Of a stretch of 21,240 nucleotides of DNA, positions 1 through 6,319 are shown piece after piece. How positions within the stretch are numbered: position 1 is the first letter of the stretch; each line of letters opens with the position of its first letter. The notes beneath the pieces are model-generated. The model saw only the letters and a list, made by a program, of their open reading frames with translations. It had not been told where the DNA came from and made no database searches. Source of the stretch: an uncultured Clostridia bacterium (lineage in GTDB: Bacteria > Bacillota_A > Clostridia > TANB77 > CAG-508); assembly GCA_944393165.1 (NCBI GenBank), contig CALXZF010000122.1, forward strand, positions 1 to 21,240, read 5' to 3'. The position numbers and the translations under genes were made by a program.

Positions 1-464
1 GAAGCCACTCTTTGTTTTTGTCCACCTGAAATTTGATATGGATATTTTTTTTTTTTTTTTGTTATTTGTAATTTTTCTGCAATTTCTCTAACTCTTTTAT
101 CAATTTCTTTGTGATTTTTTCTTTGAATTGTAAGAGCTAATGCAATGTTTTCATATGCTGTTAAAGTATCTAGTAAATTAAAATCTTGAAATATAAACCC
201 AAGTTCTTCTCTTCTAAATTTGTTTAAATTATTTCCTTTTAATTTAGTTATATCTTTTCCGTCAATTATAATATTGCCTGAAGTTACTCTATCTATTGTA
301 GATATACAATTTAAAAGTGTTGTTTTTCCGCTTCCTGATGCGCCCATTATTCCTACAAATTCGCCTTTTTGTACATTAAAGCTAATATTATCTATGGCTT
401 TAGTTAAATTAGACTTATTTCCATAGTATTTTTCAATATTTTTGATTTCTAGCACATTGCTCAT
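1..464 (-). CDS. ABC transporter ATP-binding protein, N-terminal part (gene runs off the left edge)
   Basis: The first 154 codons of a nucleotide-binding subunit of the MacB/BceA type, which powers FtsX-like permeases in export or in removal of antimicrobial peptides. Seen directly: Walker A GASGSGKT at residues 41-48, Q-loop Gln93 in FIFQDFNLL, and signature SGGQKQRVA from residue 146; Walker B and the H-loop lie beyond the edge. The ATG at 462-464 follows a good GAAAGGATGA ribosome site. A run of 16 T on the plus strand (45-60) encodes five consecutive lysines just before YPYQISGGQ. The spacing from the LQI helix to YPY fits the family, so the frame looks intact. The partner permease would lie off the left edge. 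A promoter and repeated regulator-like sites lie upstream at 499-560. Confidence 0.93.
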   Translation of the reverse strand, partial: MSNVLEIKNIEKYYGNKSNLTKAIDNISFNVQKGEFVGIMGASGSGKTTLLNCISTIDRVTSGNIIIDGKDITKLKGNNLNKFRREELGFIFQDFNLLDTLTAYENIALALTIQRKNHKEIDKRVREIAEKLQITKKKKKYPYQISGGQKQRVA

Positions 465-498
465 TAAATCTCATCCTTTCTTTTATTTGCTCTCTGTG

Positions 499-528
499 CT
501 TATATTTTAATATTTTTTTAGCTTACAA
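499..528 (-). promoter_or_regulatory. Candidate promoter of the left-edge ABC transporter gene
   Basis: On the minus strand, TTGTAA (523-528) and TATAAG (499-504) are separated by 18 bases and sit about 35 bases before the ATPase start codon. The -35 element is poor and is part of a repeated TTTGTAA motif, as expected for a promoter that needs an activator. The spacing is seen; the function is inferred. Confidence 0.4.
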
Positions 529-567
529 ACAAGCGATTAACATTACAAAAACCTTACAAAATTGTAA
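521..567 (-). promoter_or_regulatory. TTTGTAA direct repeats, candidate OmpR-family operator
   Basis: Three TTTGTAA heptamers on the minus strand start at 560, 549 and 529. The first two lie in 11-base units differing at one position (TTTGTAAGGTT and TTTGTAATGTT); the third is 20 bases on and overlaps the -35 region. Direct repeats one or two helical turns apart are typical of OmpR/PhoB-type regulators. The dyad TTACA-N4-TGTAA at 554-567 also resembles the BceR box as I recall it. Part of the site doubles as a terminator stem, so the two readings compete. Confidence 0.4.
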
Positions 568-572
568 GGTTT
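546..572 (-). terminator. Rho-independent terminator after the DUF6873 gene
   Basis: A perfect 11-bp stem (AAACCTTACAA / TTGTAAGGTTT, arms 549-559 and 562-572) is followed on the minus strand by TTTTTG. It lies 16 bases past the stop codon at 588. The loop is very short (two unpaired bases, or four if the inner pair opens). Confidence 0.6.
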
Positions 573-587
573 AAAATTATACTTTAT

Positions 588-1250
588 TTAAAATATTACT
601 CCACCGCCATAATCATATACATCATAGCCCTTAAATTCTATAAGTTCTAGTTTATATTTATTTAAATGAGTTAATATTTTTTCTTTACTATCTAGTCTAT
701 TAACATCTCCAAATAATACAAACTTATTATCAAATGTCAAAGTGGCTCCTCCAATAAATCCACTCATTTTCGAAATTGTTCCATTTCTTTTTAATAGTTT
801 AATATTATTTTCTTCTATGTACAAAGCATCTATGTTATTTGCTTGTAATACCTTTGCTATTTTCTTGTCAGTAGTAATACAGGAACAATTGCCAGTAACT
901 GCAATAGAGCATTTTACATATCCTTGCTTTTCTAATATTTGTGGTTTAATACTTTCATCTGCATATTTACTGCCTATTACCTTATCTCCAATTTGACATA
1001 CATTGTATAGAACATCGTCTGGGTAAGTGTTTCCAACTTTTTTATATCCGATTTTAAAATTTTCATATATAATTGGACTATTTGGAGCACAAATTATTTT
1101 ATCATTAATTTTAGCGTAAAATATATCACTATGGCCCGAAATTTCTTCATATACATCATTTGATAATGGTAATTTTATTACATCAAAATATTTTGACAAA
1201 AATTCATATTCAATATCTCTTATTCTTGAATCTATAATTAATTTTTTCAT
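588..1250 (-). CDS. DUF6873-family protein (GME-fold-like)
   Basis: A 220-residue soluble protein matching from memory the DUF6873 family, proposed to have a guanidino-modifying-enzyme-like fold; its reaction is not known to me. Typical features are the N-terminal MKKLIIDSRI, CAPNSPIIY, a central CIAVTGNCSCITTDK-like segment with several cysteines, and FIGGATLTFDN. The ATG at 1250 is preferred because the protein begins with the family N-terminus and AAGAAAGG lies upstream, although the gap is about 12 bases. A GTG at 1289 would add 13 residues unlike the family. No signal peptide or membrane segment is visible. It lies downstream of the DUF5665 gene and ends at a terminator. Confidence 0.75.
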   Translation of the reverse strand: MKKLIIDSRIRDIEYEFLSKYFDVIKLPLSNDVYEEISGHSDIFYAKINDKIICAPNSPIIYENFKIGYKKVGNTYPDDVLYNVCQIGDKVIGSKYADESIKPQILEKQGYVKCSIAVTGNCSCITTDKKIAKVLQANNIDALYIEENNIKLLKRNGTISKMSGFIGGATLTFDNKFVLFGDVNRLDSKEKILTHLNKYKLELIEFKGYDVYDYGGGVIF

Positions 1251-1338
1251 ACCAAATACTATTCCTTTCTTGTTTCTCTCTATAGCCACACATTGCTACA
1301 AAAAAATTTTTCTTCATACTATTCTCCATAAACTGATT

Positions 1339-1623
1339 TTATCTACTATTTTGTACAATGTCAACAATATCAGCAATATATTCTCCTATTACCGGAATAT
1401 TCCAAGTCACTATCTTTTGGAGTATGATAACAATAATTGCTGTTATAATTGTAACACCAATTCCTATACCTATTCCCTTAACTATTCCTGACCAGATATT
1501 TCTAAAAAATAATTCTTTTCTATTTCCAAGTAGCTCAACTAAATCTAAAAATTTACTCTTCGTCATAGCATAATTAAGGTCATCTAATTTTTTATTAAGT
1601 TCTTCATAAATTTTTCTTTTCAT
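1339..1623 (-). CDS. DUF5665 small membrane protein
   Basis: A 94-residue protein with a charged N-terminal helix (residues 1-40, containing KLDDLNYAMTKSKFLDLVELLGN), one long hydrophobic segment (about 46-72, rich in GIGIGIGVTIITAIIVI), and a C-terminal IPVIGEYIADIVDIVQ. This layout matches DUF5665, a small Firmicutes membrane family of unknown function. The start codon has only a weak ribosome site. CCACAT and ATGTGG (1631-1636 and 1656-1661) could pair around the leader just before the start. It is probably co-oriented with, but separate from, rpmE, which ends in a terminator upstream. Confidence 0.75.
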   Translation of the reverse strand: MKRKIYEELNKKLDDLNYAMTKSKFLDLVELLGNRKELFFRNIWSGIVKGIGIGIGVTIITAIIVIILQKIVTWNIPVIGEYIADIVDIVQNSR

Positions 1624-1673
1624 ATTTTAACCACATCTTTTTCTTATTATTACCTATGTGGCCAAATTTATAC

Positions 1674-1701
1674 AAAAAAAGAATAGCTATAATTGCTATC
1701 C
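1674..1701 (-). terminator. Rho-independent terminator of rpmE
   Basis: A 7-bp stem (GGATAGC / GCTATTC, one G-T pair) with a 7-base loop is followed by seven T on the minus strand, two bases past the rpmE stop codon. Confidence 0.75.
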
Positions 1702-1703
1702 TA

Positions 1704-1904
1704 TTATTTAAGACCATATTTTTTCTTGAATTTATCTGCTCTACCACCAGTTGTTTCTCTTTTTAAGTTTCCTGTCCAAAAAGGATGACATTTTGAGCAA
1801 ACATCAACTTTCATATCAGCCTTTGTTGAATTTGTTTTCATAACATTACCACAAGCACATGTAATTGTTGCTTCTGTATAATTTGGATGTATTCCTTCTC
1901 TCAT
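1704..1904 (-). CDS. rpmE: 50S ribosomal protein L31, zinc-binding form
   Basis: A 66-residue L31 of the large ribosomal subunit. It starts MREGIHPNY and has the zinc ligands of the C+ type: CAC at residues 16-18 and CSKC at 36-39, followed by HPFWTG. Length and order are normal. The ATG follows a GGGAGAGG-like ribosome site. It has its own promoter and terminator and so appears to be a single-gene unit between the downstream DUF5665 gene and the upstream 52-residue peptide gene. A zinc-free paralogue (C- form) is often encoded elsewhere in low-GC genomes but is not seen here. Confidence 0.97.
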   Translation of the reverse strand: MREGIHPNYTEATITCACGNVMKTNSTKADMKVDVCSKCHPFWTGNLKRETTGGRADKFKKKYGLK

Positions 1905-1949
1905 TTTGTATTCACCTCTCCCTTACGATTTTAAAAAACACTATTTAAT

Positions 1950-1978
1950 ATGATAACATATATTGTATATTTTTTCAA
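1950..1978 (-). promoter_or_regulatory. Sigma-A-type promoter of rpmE
   Basis: TTGAAA (1973-1978) and TATCAT (1950-1955) on the minus strand have the ideal 17-base spacing and lie about 45 bases before the rpmE start. Confidence 0.6.
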
Positions 1979-2014
1979 GTATTAATTTTTAATAGATAAT
2001 TTTTTAATTAAAAT

Positions 2015-2173
2015 TTATAAATTATTTTGTGCTTGTTGTTCTAAAACATACTGAGCAGAACTTTGTAATTCTTGTTCAAGTGATGCCTTATGAACTAATT
2101 TATTTACTATATTAAATAAACAAGCTATTATAAATATTACAAATAATACTTTTTTCCATATTTTAGCTACCAT
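2015..2173 (-). CDS. Small single-pass membrane peptide, 52 residues, unknown function
   Basis: A short gene too small for most length cut-offs. It begins MVAKIWKKVLFVIFIIACLF: a short cationic N-terminus, one hydrophobic segment (about residues 8-21), then a polar tail rich in Gln, Glu and Ala (about 30-52) that could form a helix. Support for expression is strong: ribosome site AGAAGGAGA ends 7 bases before the ATG, and a perfect TTGACA-N17-TATAAT promoter lies at 2199-2227. The gene follows the DUF6320 gene, but its own promoter means it can be made independently. I recognise no family. It could be a small regulatory or toxin-like membrane peptide, but nothing in the sequence decides this. 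Confidence 0.65.
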   Translation of the reverse strand: MVAKIWKKVLFVIFIIACLFNIVNKLVHKASLEQELQSSAQYVLEQQAQNNL

Positions 2174-2198
2174 ATTTATTTCTCCTTCTACAAATACA

Positions 2199-2227
2199 AT
2201 TATACTTATTTTTTATCATATTGTCAA
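2199..2227 (-). promoter_or_regulatory. Perfect consensus sigma-A promoter of the 52-residue peptide gene
   Basis: TTGACA (2222-2227) and TATAAT (2199-2204) on the minus strand are separated by exactly 17 bases. It is the only promoter I found in the window matching consensus at all twelve positions with ideal spacing. The -10 element lies 25 bases before the start codon. Confidence 0.75.
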
Positions 2228-2241
2228 TACTTTGTAATTAC

Positions 2242-2811
2242 TCACATATGTAATCTTCTATCGAGTTCATCAATAATACTATTTCCGCATAAAATTAAAG
2301 AAAATATGAATGTAAATACTGCAATTGAGCTAGAAATTATAGTAAATATTGGCATAGTTATTAGATGAGAAAATAGTAATATAAAAAGTGGAATTATGCT
2401 TATGCAAAATATTATTAACTGATATATCGCATATCTGTAATATCTATGCACACTAACAATTGTTAAAATAAATACTGTAATATTAGCACAAGAAATTATG
2501 ATTGGAATAGATAAATTAATAGCCCAACCTGAATATCCAATAATAAAATCTATCAAAAGTGTTAATAATGATATCGCAATAGTTTGAATTAATACATTTG
2601 AAGCAATATTAACATTTCTTTTAATTGAATACATAACTGTTACCCATGAATATATTATTCCTAAAATAACAATTAAACACCACAAAAAATTCGGTGTAGT
2701 ACATATGTTTACAATAACACAAATTAAAGCAACAACAAATGACACAATAATCATCGTTTTTATTGCAATATTTCCCTTTTTTACATTTCTAACCTTAGGA
2801 TATAAAGTCAT
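2242..2811 (-). CDS. DUF6320-family integral membrane protein
   Basis: A 189-residue very hydrophobic protein with about six membrane segments (starting near residues 18, 40, 67, 96, 126 and 154) and a basic/acidic end, IIDELDRRLHM. It starts MTLYPKVRN, matching the conserved YP region of DUF6320. From memory, many family members carry an N-terminal zinc ribbon before this point; none is present here. The ATG at 2811 is chosen because GAAGGGA lies about 9 bases upstream; an ATG at 2820 adds three residues. The start overlaps the end of the acyltransferase gene by 17 bases, which indicates translational coupling and a shared task, perhaps as a membrane partner of the hydrolase/acyltransferase pair. 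Function unknown. Confidence 0.7.
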   Translation of the reverse strand: MTLYPKVRNVKKGNIAIKTMIIVSFVVALICVIVNICTTPNFLWCLIVILGIIYSWVTVMYSIKRNVNIASNVLIQTIAISLLTLLIDFIIGYSGWAINLSIPIIISCANITVFILTIVSVHRYYRYAIYQLIIFCISIIPLFILLFSHLITMPIFTIISSSIAVFTFIFSLILCGNSIIDELDRRLHM

Positions 2812-4066
2812 GCACACCATTCCCTTCTACATATATATTAATTCCTTCTTCTTTTAGCTTTTCACAAAACATTTCTTCTATCTCAGTACTTCTTAAAGTT
2901 GAAGTAAAAGTGAAGTTTAGCTTGTTATCAAATGAACATGCAGAACATTTTATTTTTTCAACAGTTTCTGGCGCTATAAGCATCATAAATTTATCAATAT
3001 ATTTTTGATATTCTCCAATAATACCTATTCTTCCTATGTTAGAAAATGTAGTTGTAGTGTACTTTCTTATCTCTATATAACTTAATTTAACAATTACAAG
3101 TTTAAGAAATAATGGAATAATTCGTATAAAGAAATTGTTACCTAGTTTTACATTTGCAGACATTGTTTTGCTTATTTCTTCTTTTGTTAATTTGTCTTCA
3201 AAACTCTTTTTTACAAACTTTAAGATTTCATCAAAACAATCCAAATTTAAATTTGTTTCGGTTTGAATACTTATATAACTGAAAAAGTTACTAATAGTTT
3301 CAGATTTAAAGTATTTTTTTAAATCTACCGGAATGCAAATTTTAATTGGCTTTTTTCCATTATATTTTTTGTAATTTGTTTTATATATACTATATATAAG
3401 TACAGATGTTAAATATTGTGTGACTGTAACTTCTTTTCTTTTGGCTTCAGCTTTTAATTTGTCTAAATCTATATTAACATGTATAACTCCTATCGCACCA
3501 AGCGGTAACTTTTTTCCTTTGAGCATAAAAGCCCTTTTTCCACCAGCTGCTTTTTTGGACTTTTTATCATAATTTTTTAAATAATCGTCTTCTGTATTGT
3601 TTGAAATTTTTCTAGTGCTTCTTAATCTATAACGAAAATCTTCTTTATGCGCGAGTTCTATATATGTATAAACAATCTCTCTTAGAAAAATTACTCCACT
3701 ATTACCGTCAGTAAGTGAATGGAAAATATCTAAATTAATTTTATTTTCCCAATATGTAACTTTAAATAAATAATCATTATTTGTATTTGGATCTATGTAT
3801 TTGCATGGGTAATTATTTTCCTCTTCAATAATAATGTCTTTGTTATTATCCTCAAAATAATACCAAAAAGCTCCTTTTTTAAGCTTTACTTTAAAAGAGC
3901 TCATGGTCTCTAATGCCTTATTTACTGCTTGTTTTAAAATCTCCTTATTAATTTCTTCTTTTAGAACTGCCGAAAGTCTAAACACACTACTATACTTCTT
4001 ACTAGATGCAATAGGGAAAATTTTAGCAGAATTATCAAGTCTTCTCCAATTATTAGAGTTACTCAT
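2795..4066 (-). CDS. Condensation-fold acyltransferase (alcohol acetyltransferase-like)
   Basis: A 423-residue member of the CoA-dependent acyltransferase superfamily, closest in layout to the alcohol acetyltransferase/condensation-type group. The catalytic HxxxDG motif is HSLTDG at residues 116-121; His116 would be the general base. The N-terminus NNWRRLDNSAKIFPIASSK and the C-terminal FSNIGRIGI region are also typical. Such enzymes transfer an acyl group to an alcohol, amine or carrier-bound acceptor; the substrate cannot be read here. The ATG at 4066 is preferred over a GTG at 4084 because GGTAGG lies 6 bases upstream of it. The gene follows the alpha/beta hydrolase by 56 bases and overlaps the DUF6320 gene, forming a three-gene operon. 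Confidence 0.8.
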   Translation of the reverse strand: MSNSNNWRRLDNSAKIFPIASSKKYSSVFRLSAVLKEEINKEILKQAVNKALETMSSFKVKLKKGAFWYYFEDNNKDIIIEEENNYPCKYIDPNTNNDYLFKVTYWENKINLDIFHSLTDGNSGVIFLREIVYTYIELAHKEDFRYRLRSTRKISNNTEDDYLKNYDKKSKKAAGGKRAFMLKGKKLPLGAIGVIHVNIDLDKLKAEAKRKEVTVTQYLTSVLIYSIYKTNYKKYNGKKPIKICIPVDLKKYFKSETISNFFSYISIQTETNLNLDCFDEILKFVKKSFEDKLTKEEISKTMSANVKLGNNFFIRIIPLFLKLVIVKLSYIEIRKYTTTTFSNIGRIGIIGEYQKYIDKFMMLIAPETVEKIKCSACSFDNKLNFTFTSTLRSTEIEEMFCEKLKEEGINIYVEGNGVHDFIS

Positions 4067-4122
4067 ATGTTTCCTACCTTTCACATGTAAATTTTTAATT
4101 TAAAATAATATCCACAACCTTG

Positions 4123-4941
4123 TTATATCCGGTCTTTTGCATGAGCTGCGGCTGGCTTATGTTTCATCAATACAAAATTGTGTATTGCATCTTCATATTC
4201 AAAAAATTTAATTTTGCTTTTATTGGCCATAGCAAATTTCTTTGCATCTGGATTTAACAAATCTCGTGTTCCAGATAAAATGTATATATGTTTTAATTTA
4301 TCTATTGGTCCCAAAACTGGATTTACTAAATAACTTTTAAGGCCATTTTTTCCTGCATATTTTTGCCCAGATAATTTGAGAAGCGGCTTTTTTAAAACTG
4401 GGTCATTAATCTTGTCTATTTCAGGATTATCCATTCTAACATCAAGCCAAGGTGAAATTAAAATTGTTCTATCAGGTAATCTATTCCCAAGTTTTCCATT
4501 TCTTTGATATAGTGCTAGTGCTAAACCTGCACCTGCAGAATCTCCCATTACAATAAATTTTGTTTCTTTTGGAAGTTTATTAACAAGTTCTTTGTATAAT
4601 GGCTCAATCCATTTAAACACTTGTAAATATGTGTTTTCAGGAGCCAAAGGATAATCTGGAGCAATTATTGTAGCACCTGTGTCATTAATTATGTCTTTAA
4701 AAAAATTCCAATGATATTTTTCTAGCTCTCCAACATATGAACCTCCATGAAGATATAGTATAGCTATATTCTTTTTATCTTCTTTTGGTGAAATTACAAA
4801 AACATCTCTTTTTAAAAATTTTTCTTGGGAAAAATTGTATTCTTTAAAAACATCTTTTGGTAATTTTGAAGTTGCTACTCTTAGCTCATAATATATAATA
4901 GCGAATAAAATTGCAAGCATCGCAAAAAATAGTATTAACAT
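4123..4941 (-). CDS. Alpha/beta hydrolase, HSL-type esterase with N-terminal membrane anchor
   Basis: A 272-residue esterase/lipase-like protein of the hormone-sensitive-lipase group. Visible motifs: oxyanion-hole HGGSY (65-69), nucleophile elbow GDSAGAG with Ser135, catalytic Asp227 in SGTRDLLNPD and His254 in AIHNFVL. Residues 1-18 form one hydrophobic segment, so the enzyme probably sits in the membrane facing outward. It should cleave short-chain carboxyl esters, but the substrate is unknown. The ATG follows GGGGGAATATAA. It is first in the operon before the acyltransferase and the DUF6320 gene, and has a promoter at 4978-5006. An esterase paired with an acyltransferase suggests addition and removal of acyl groups on a lipid, glycan or small molecule (inference). 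Confidence 0.85.
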   Translation of the reverse strand: MLILFFAMLAILFAIIYYELRVATSKLPKDVFKEYNFSQEKFLKRDVFVISPKEDKKNIAILYLHGGSYVGELEKYHWNFFKDIINDTGATIIAPDYPLAPENTYLQVFKWIEPLYKELVNKLPKETKFIVMGDSAGAGLALALYQRNGKLGNRLPDRTILISPWLDVRMDNPEIDKINDPVLKKPLLKLSGQKYAGKNGLKSYLVNPVLGPIDKLKHIYILSGTRDLLNPDAKKFAMANKSKIKFFEYEDAIHNFVLMKHKPAAAHAKDRI

Positions 4942-4977
4942 TTATATTCCCCCGATTAATAATGTTTTTTGTTTTTT

Positions 4978-5006
4978 AGTTTATCATATGTTTGATTAAA
5001 TTTCAA
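4978..5006 (-). promoter_or_regulatory. Candidate sigma-A promoter of the hydrolase operon
   Basis: TTGAAA (5001-5006) and TAAACT (4978-4983) on the minus strand, spaced 17 bases, 36 bases before the hydrolase start codon. Confidence 0.5.
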
Positions 5007-5046
5007 TTTTAATAAGGTTAAACAAATAAAATTTTACAGTTGGTTG

Positions 5047-5210
5047 TTTTGGAGCAAAGCACTGTATATTTTGTATTATCTGTTTTCGGCCCCCAACTGC
5101 GGACAAACTGTAAATGCTCAAATTCTTTTCGCATAACAGTTTGTAAACTTGTCGGTCCCCACCTTAAGCACTCAAACAGAAATAAAAAATATACAGTGCT
5201 TTGCCAATTA
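5047..5210. repeat. Imperfect palindromic element with 19-bp perfect terminal inverted repeats
   Basis: This fills most of the 385-base gap between the hydrolase and VanW genes. The arms GCAAAGCACTGTATATTTT (5054-5072) and its exact complement (5186-5204) face each other. The match continues imperfectly inward through a TCTGTTT segment on each side. The centre holds a second dyad, ACAAACTGT (5103-5111) with ACAGTTTGT (5136-5144) plus an inner ATGC/GCAT pair. TTGG/CCAA flank the outer ends. No transposase and no clear target duplication is seen. Both strands stay open for about 70 codons, but these readings follow from the palindrome and have no ribosome site. Size and structure suggest a MITE-like or other dispersed non-coding repeat. 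Confidence 0.75.
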
Positions 5211-5326
5211 ATATCAGCTATAAATAGTAACAAAAAAATTTAAATGAAAAAATTACATAAATAAAAAAAATTTTTTTGATAAAAATAATAATGAACAGAT
5301 TTTTATTTTTTAAGGAGGATGAACAG

Positions 5327-5980
5327 ATGAATAAAAAATTAGTTGTATTATTGGTAATACTACTTATAATTGCAGGAATTTTTGTATATATGTTCTTTGC
5401 AAACACAAATAAAAATCACGATAGTAACTATACTCCAAGTAGAATTTCTACTAATACTACCTTAGCAGATAATAATACAGTAAATGAGAATACTACAGAT
5501 AATAATATTGAAGAAAAACCAAAAACCGAAACAAAAATCAGTAGTTTTTCTACTCCAATTGTAGACGACCATGAAAATAGGTTGAATAATATAAAAATAA
5601 CATGCTCTAGAATAAACAACACTGTAGTAGGACCAGATGAAGAATTTTCTTTTTGCGAAGTAGTTGGACAACCTTCCAGTGATGACGGCTACAAAGAAGC
5701 TCATGCATTTGTTAATGGCAAATTGACCAATGCAATTGGCGGAGGTAATTGTCAAGTAAGTACTACTATATATAATGCCGCTAAAAAAATAGACGGTGTG
5801 GAGATTACAGAAAGACATGAACATGATAAGCCTGTAGGATATATAGAAATGGGAAAAGATGCCACAGTAGCATATGATTACTTGGATTTAAAATTTGAAA
5901 ATCACAATGATTTTGATTTGAAATTAAAAGCATATATGAAAAACGATAAAGTTTGTGTAGACATATATAAAGTCACCTAA
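5327..5980 (+). CDS. VanW-domain protein, membrane-anchored
   Basis: A 217-residue protein with an N-terminal membrane segment (about residues 4-24), a low-complexity Asn/Thr-rich linker (about 25-70), and a VanW domain to the end. Hallmarks seen: NTVVGPDEEFSF, the invariant GGGNCQVSTTIYNAA, ITERHEHDKPVGY and GKDATVAYDYLDLKF. VanW was named from glycopeptide-resistance clusters, but its biochemical role is unsettled; the domain is common in exported cell-wall-associated proteins of Clostridia. The ATG at 5327 is chosen because AAGGAGG lies 8 bases upstream; an earlier in-frame ATG at 5276 has no such site. The next gene, on the same strand, is a D,D-carboxypeptidase, also a wall function. Confidence 0.9.
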   Translation: MNKKLVVLLVILLIIAGIFVYMFFANTNKNHDSNYTPSRISTNTTLADNNTVNENTTDNNIEEKPKTETKISSFSTPIVDDHENRLNNIKITCSRINNTVVGPDEEFSFCEVVGQPSSDDGYKEAHAFVNGKLTNAIGGGNCQVSTTIYNAAKKIDGVEITERHEHDKPVGYIEMGKDATVAYDYLDLKFENHNDFDLKLKAYMKNDKVCVDIYKVT

Positions 5981-5981
5981 T

Positions 5982-6121
5982 TTGGTCAAAAGGGACACTC
6001 CTTTTCGTCCAAGTTCTTGGACAGAAAGGAGTGTCCCCTTTGACCAAGTTTTTGGACAGAAAGGAGCGTCCCTTTTGACCAAGTTTTTGGACAGAAAGGA
6101 GCGTCCCTTTTGGCCAAAAAT
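5982..6121. repeat. 35-bp tandem repeats with a 32-bp inverted copy
   Basis: Immediately after the VanW stop codon. An inverted pair (5982-6013 and 6016-6047, 29 of 32 matching, two-base loop) is followed by direct copies of a 35-base unit starting at 6017, 6052 and 6087, containing GGACAGAAAGGAGYGTCCC and TTTTGACCAAG. Each unit can fold on itself through GGAC/GTCC and GGTCA/TGACC ends. As RNA this would form a very stable hairpin that could terminate or protect the VanW transcript. The translations over it are repeat artefacts. The remaining 6122-6319 is AT-rich and shows nothing I can name beyond the ribosome site of the next gene. Confidence 0.85.
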
Positions 6122-6319
6122 CGTTGTTAAAATTAAAACTATTATAGTTACCACATTATACCCTGTTTTGGTATTGATTTTCTCTAGCATATTTATTCTC
6201 CTATATCAAAGATTTTTCACTATTATACCGTAAACACATTAAAATGTATATATTATTTTATTATATTTCCTCCCATTTCTTCATAAACTGTTATAAATAA
6301 ATAAAATGGAGGTAATTTT

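Noticed and set aside
5018..5243. Open frames on both strands across the palindromic element (about 70 codons each)
   Set aside because: They mirror each other because of the inverted repeats, have no ribosome site, and their content is dictated by the element. They are best explained as non-coding repeat.
5327..5980. VanW gene as evidence for vancomycin resistance
   Set aside because: No vanA/B ligase, vanH, vanX or VanRS-type pair accompanies it. VanW domains are common in Clostridia, so resistance cannot be claimed.
5924..6233. Open frames on both strands across the 35-bp repeat cluster
   Set aside because: The translations are periodic copies of the repeat unit. A 35-base unit shifts frame at each copy, so no consistent protein repeat can be encoded.
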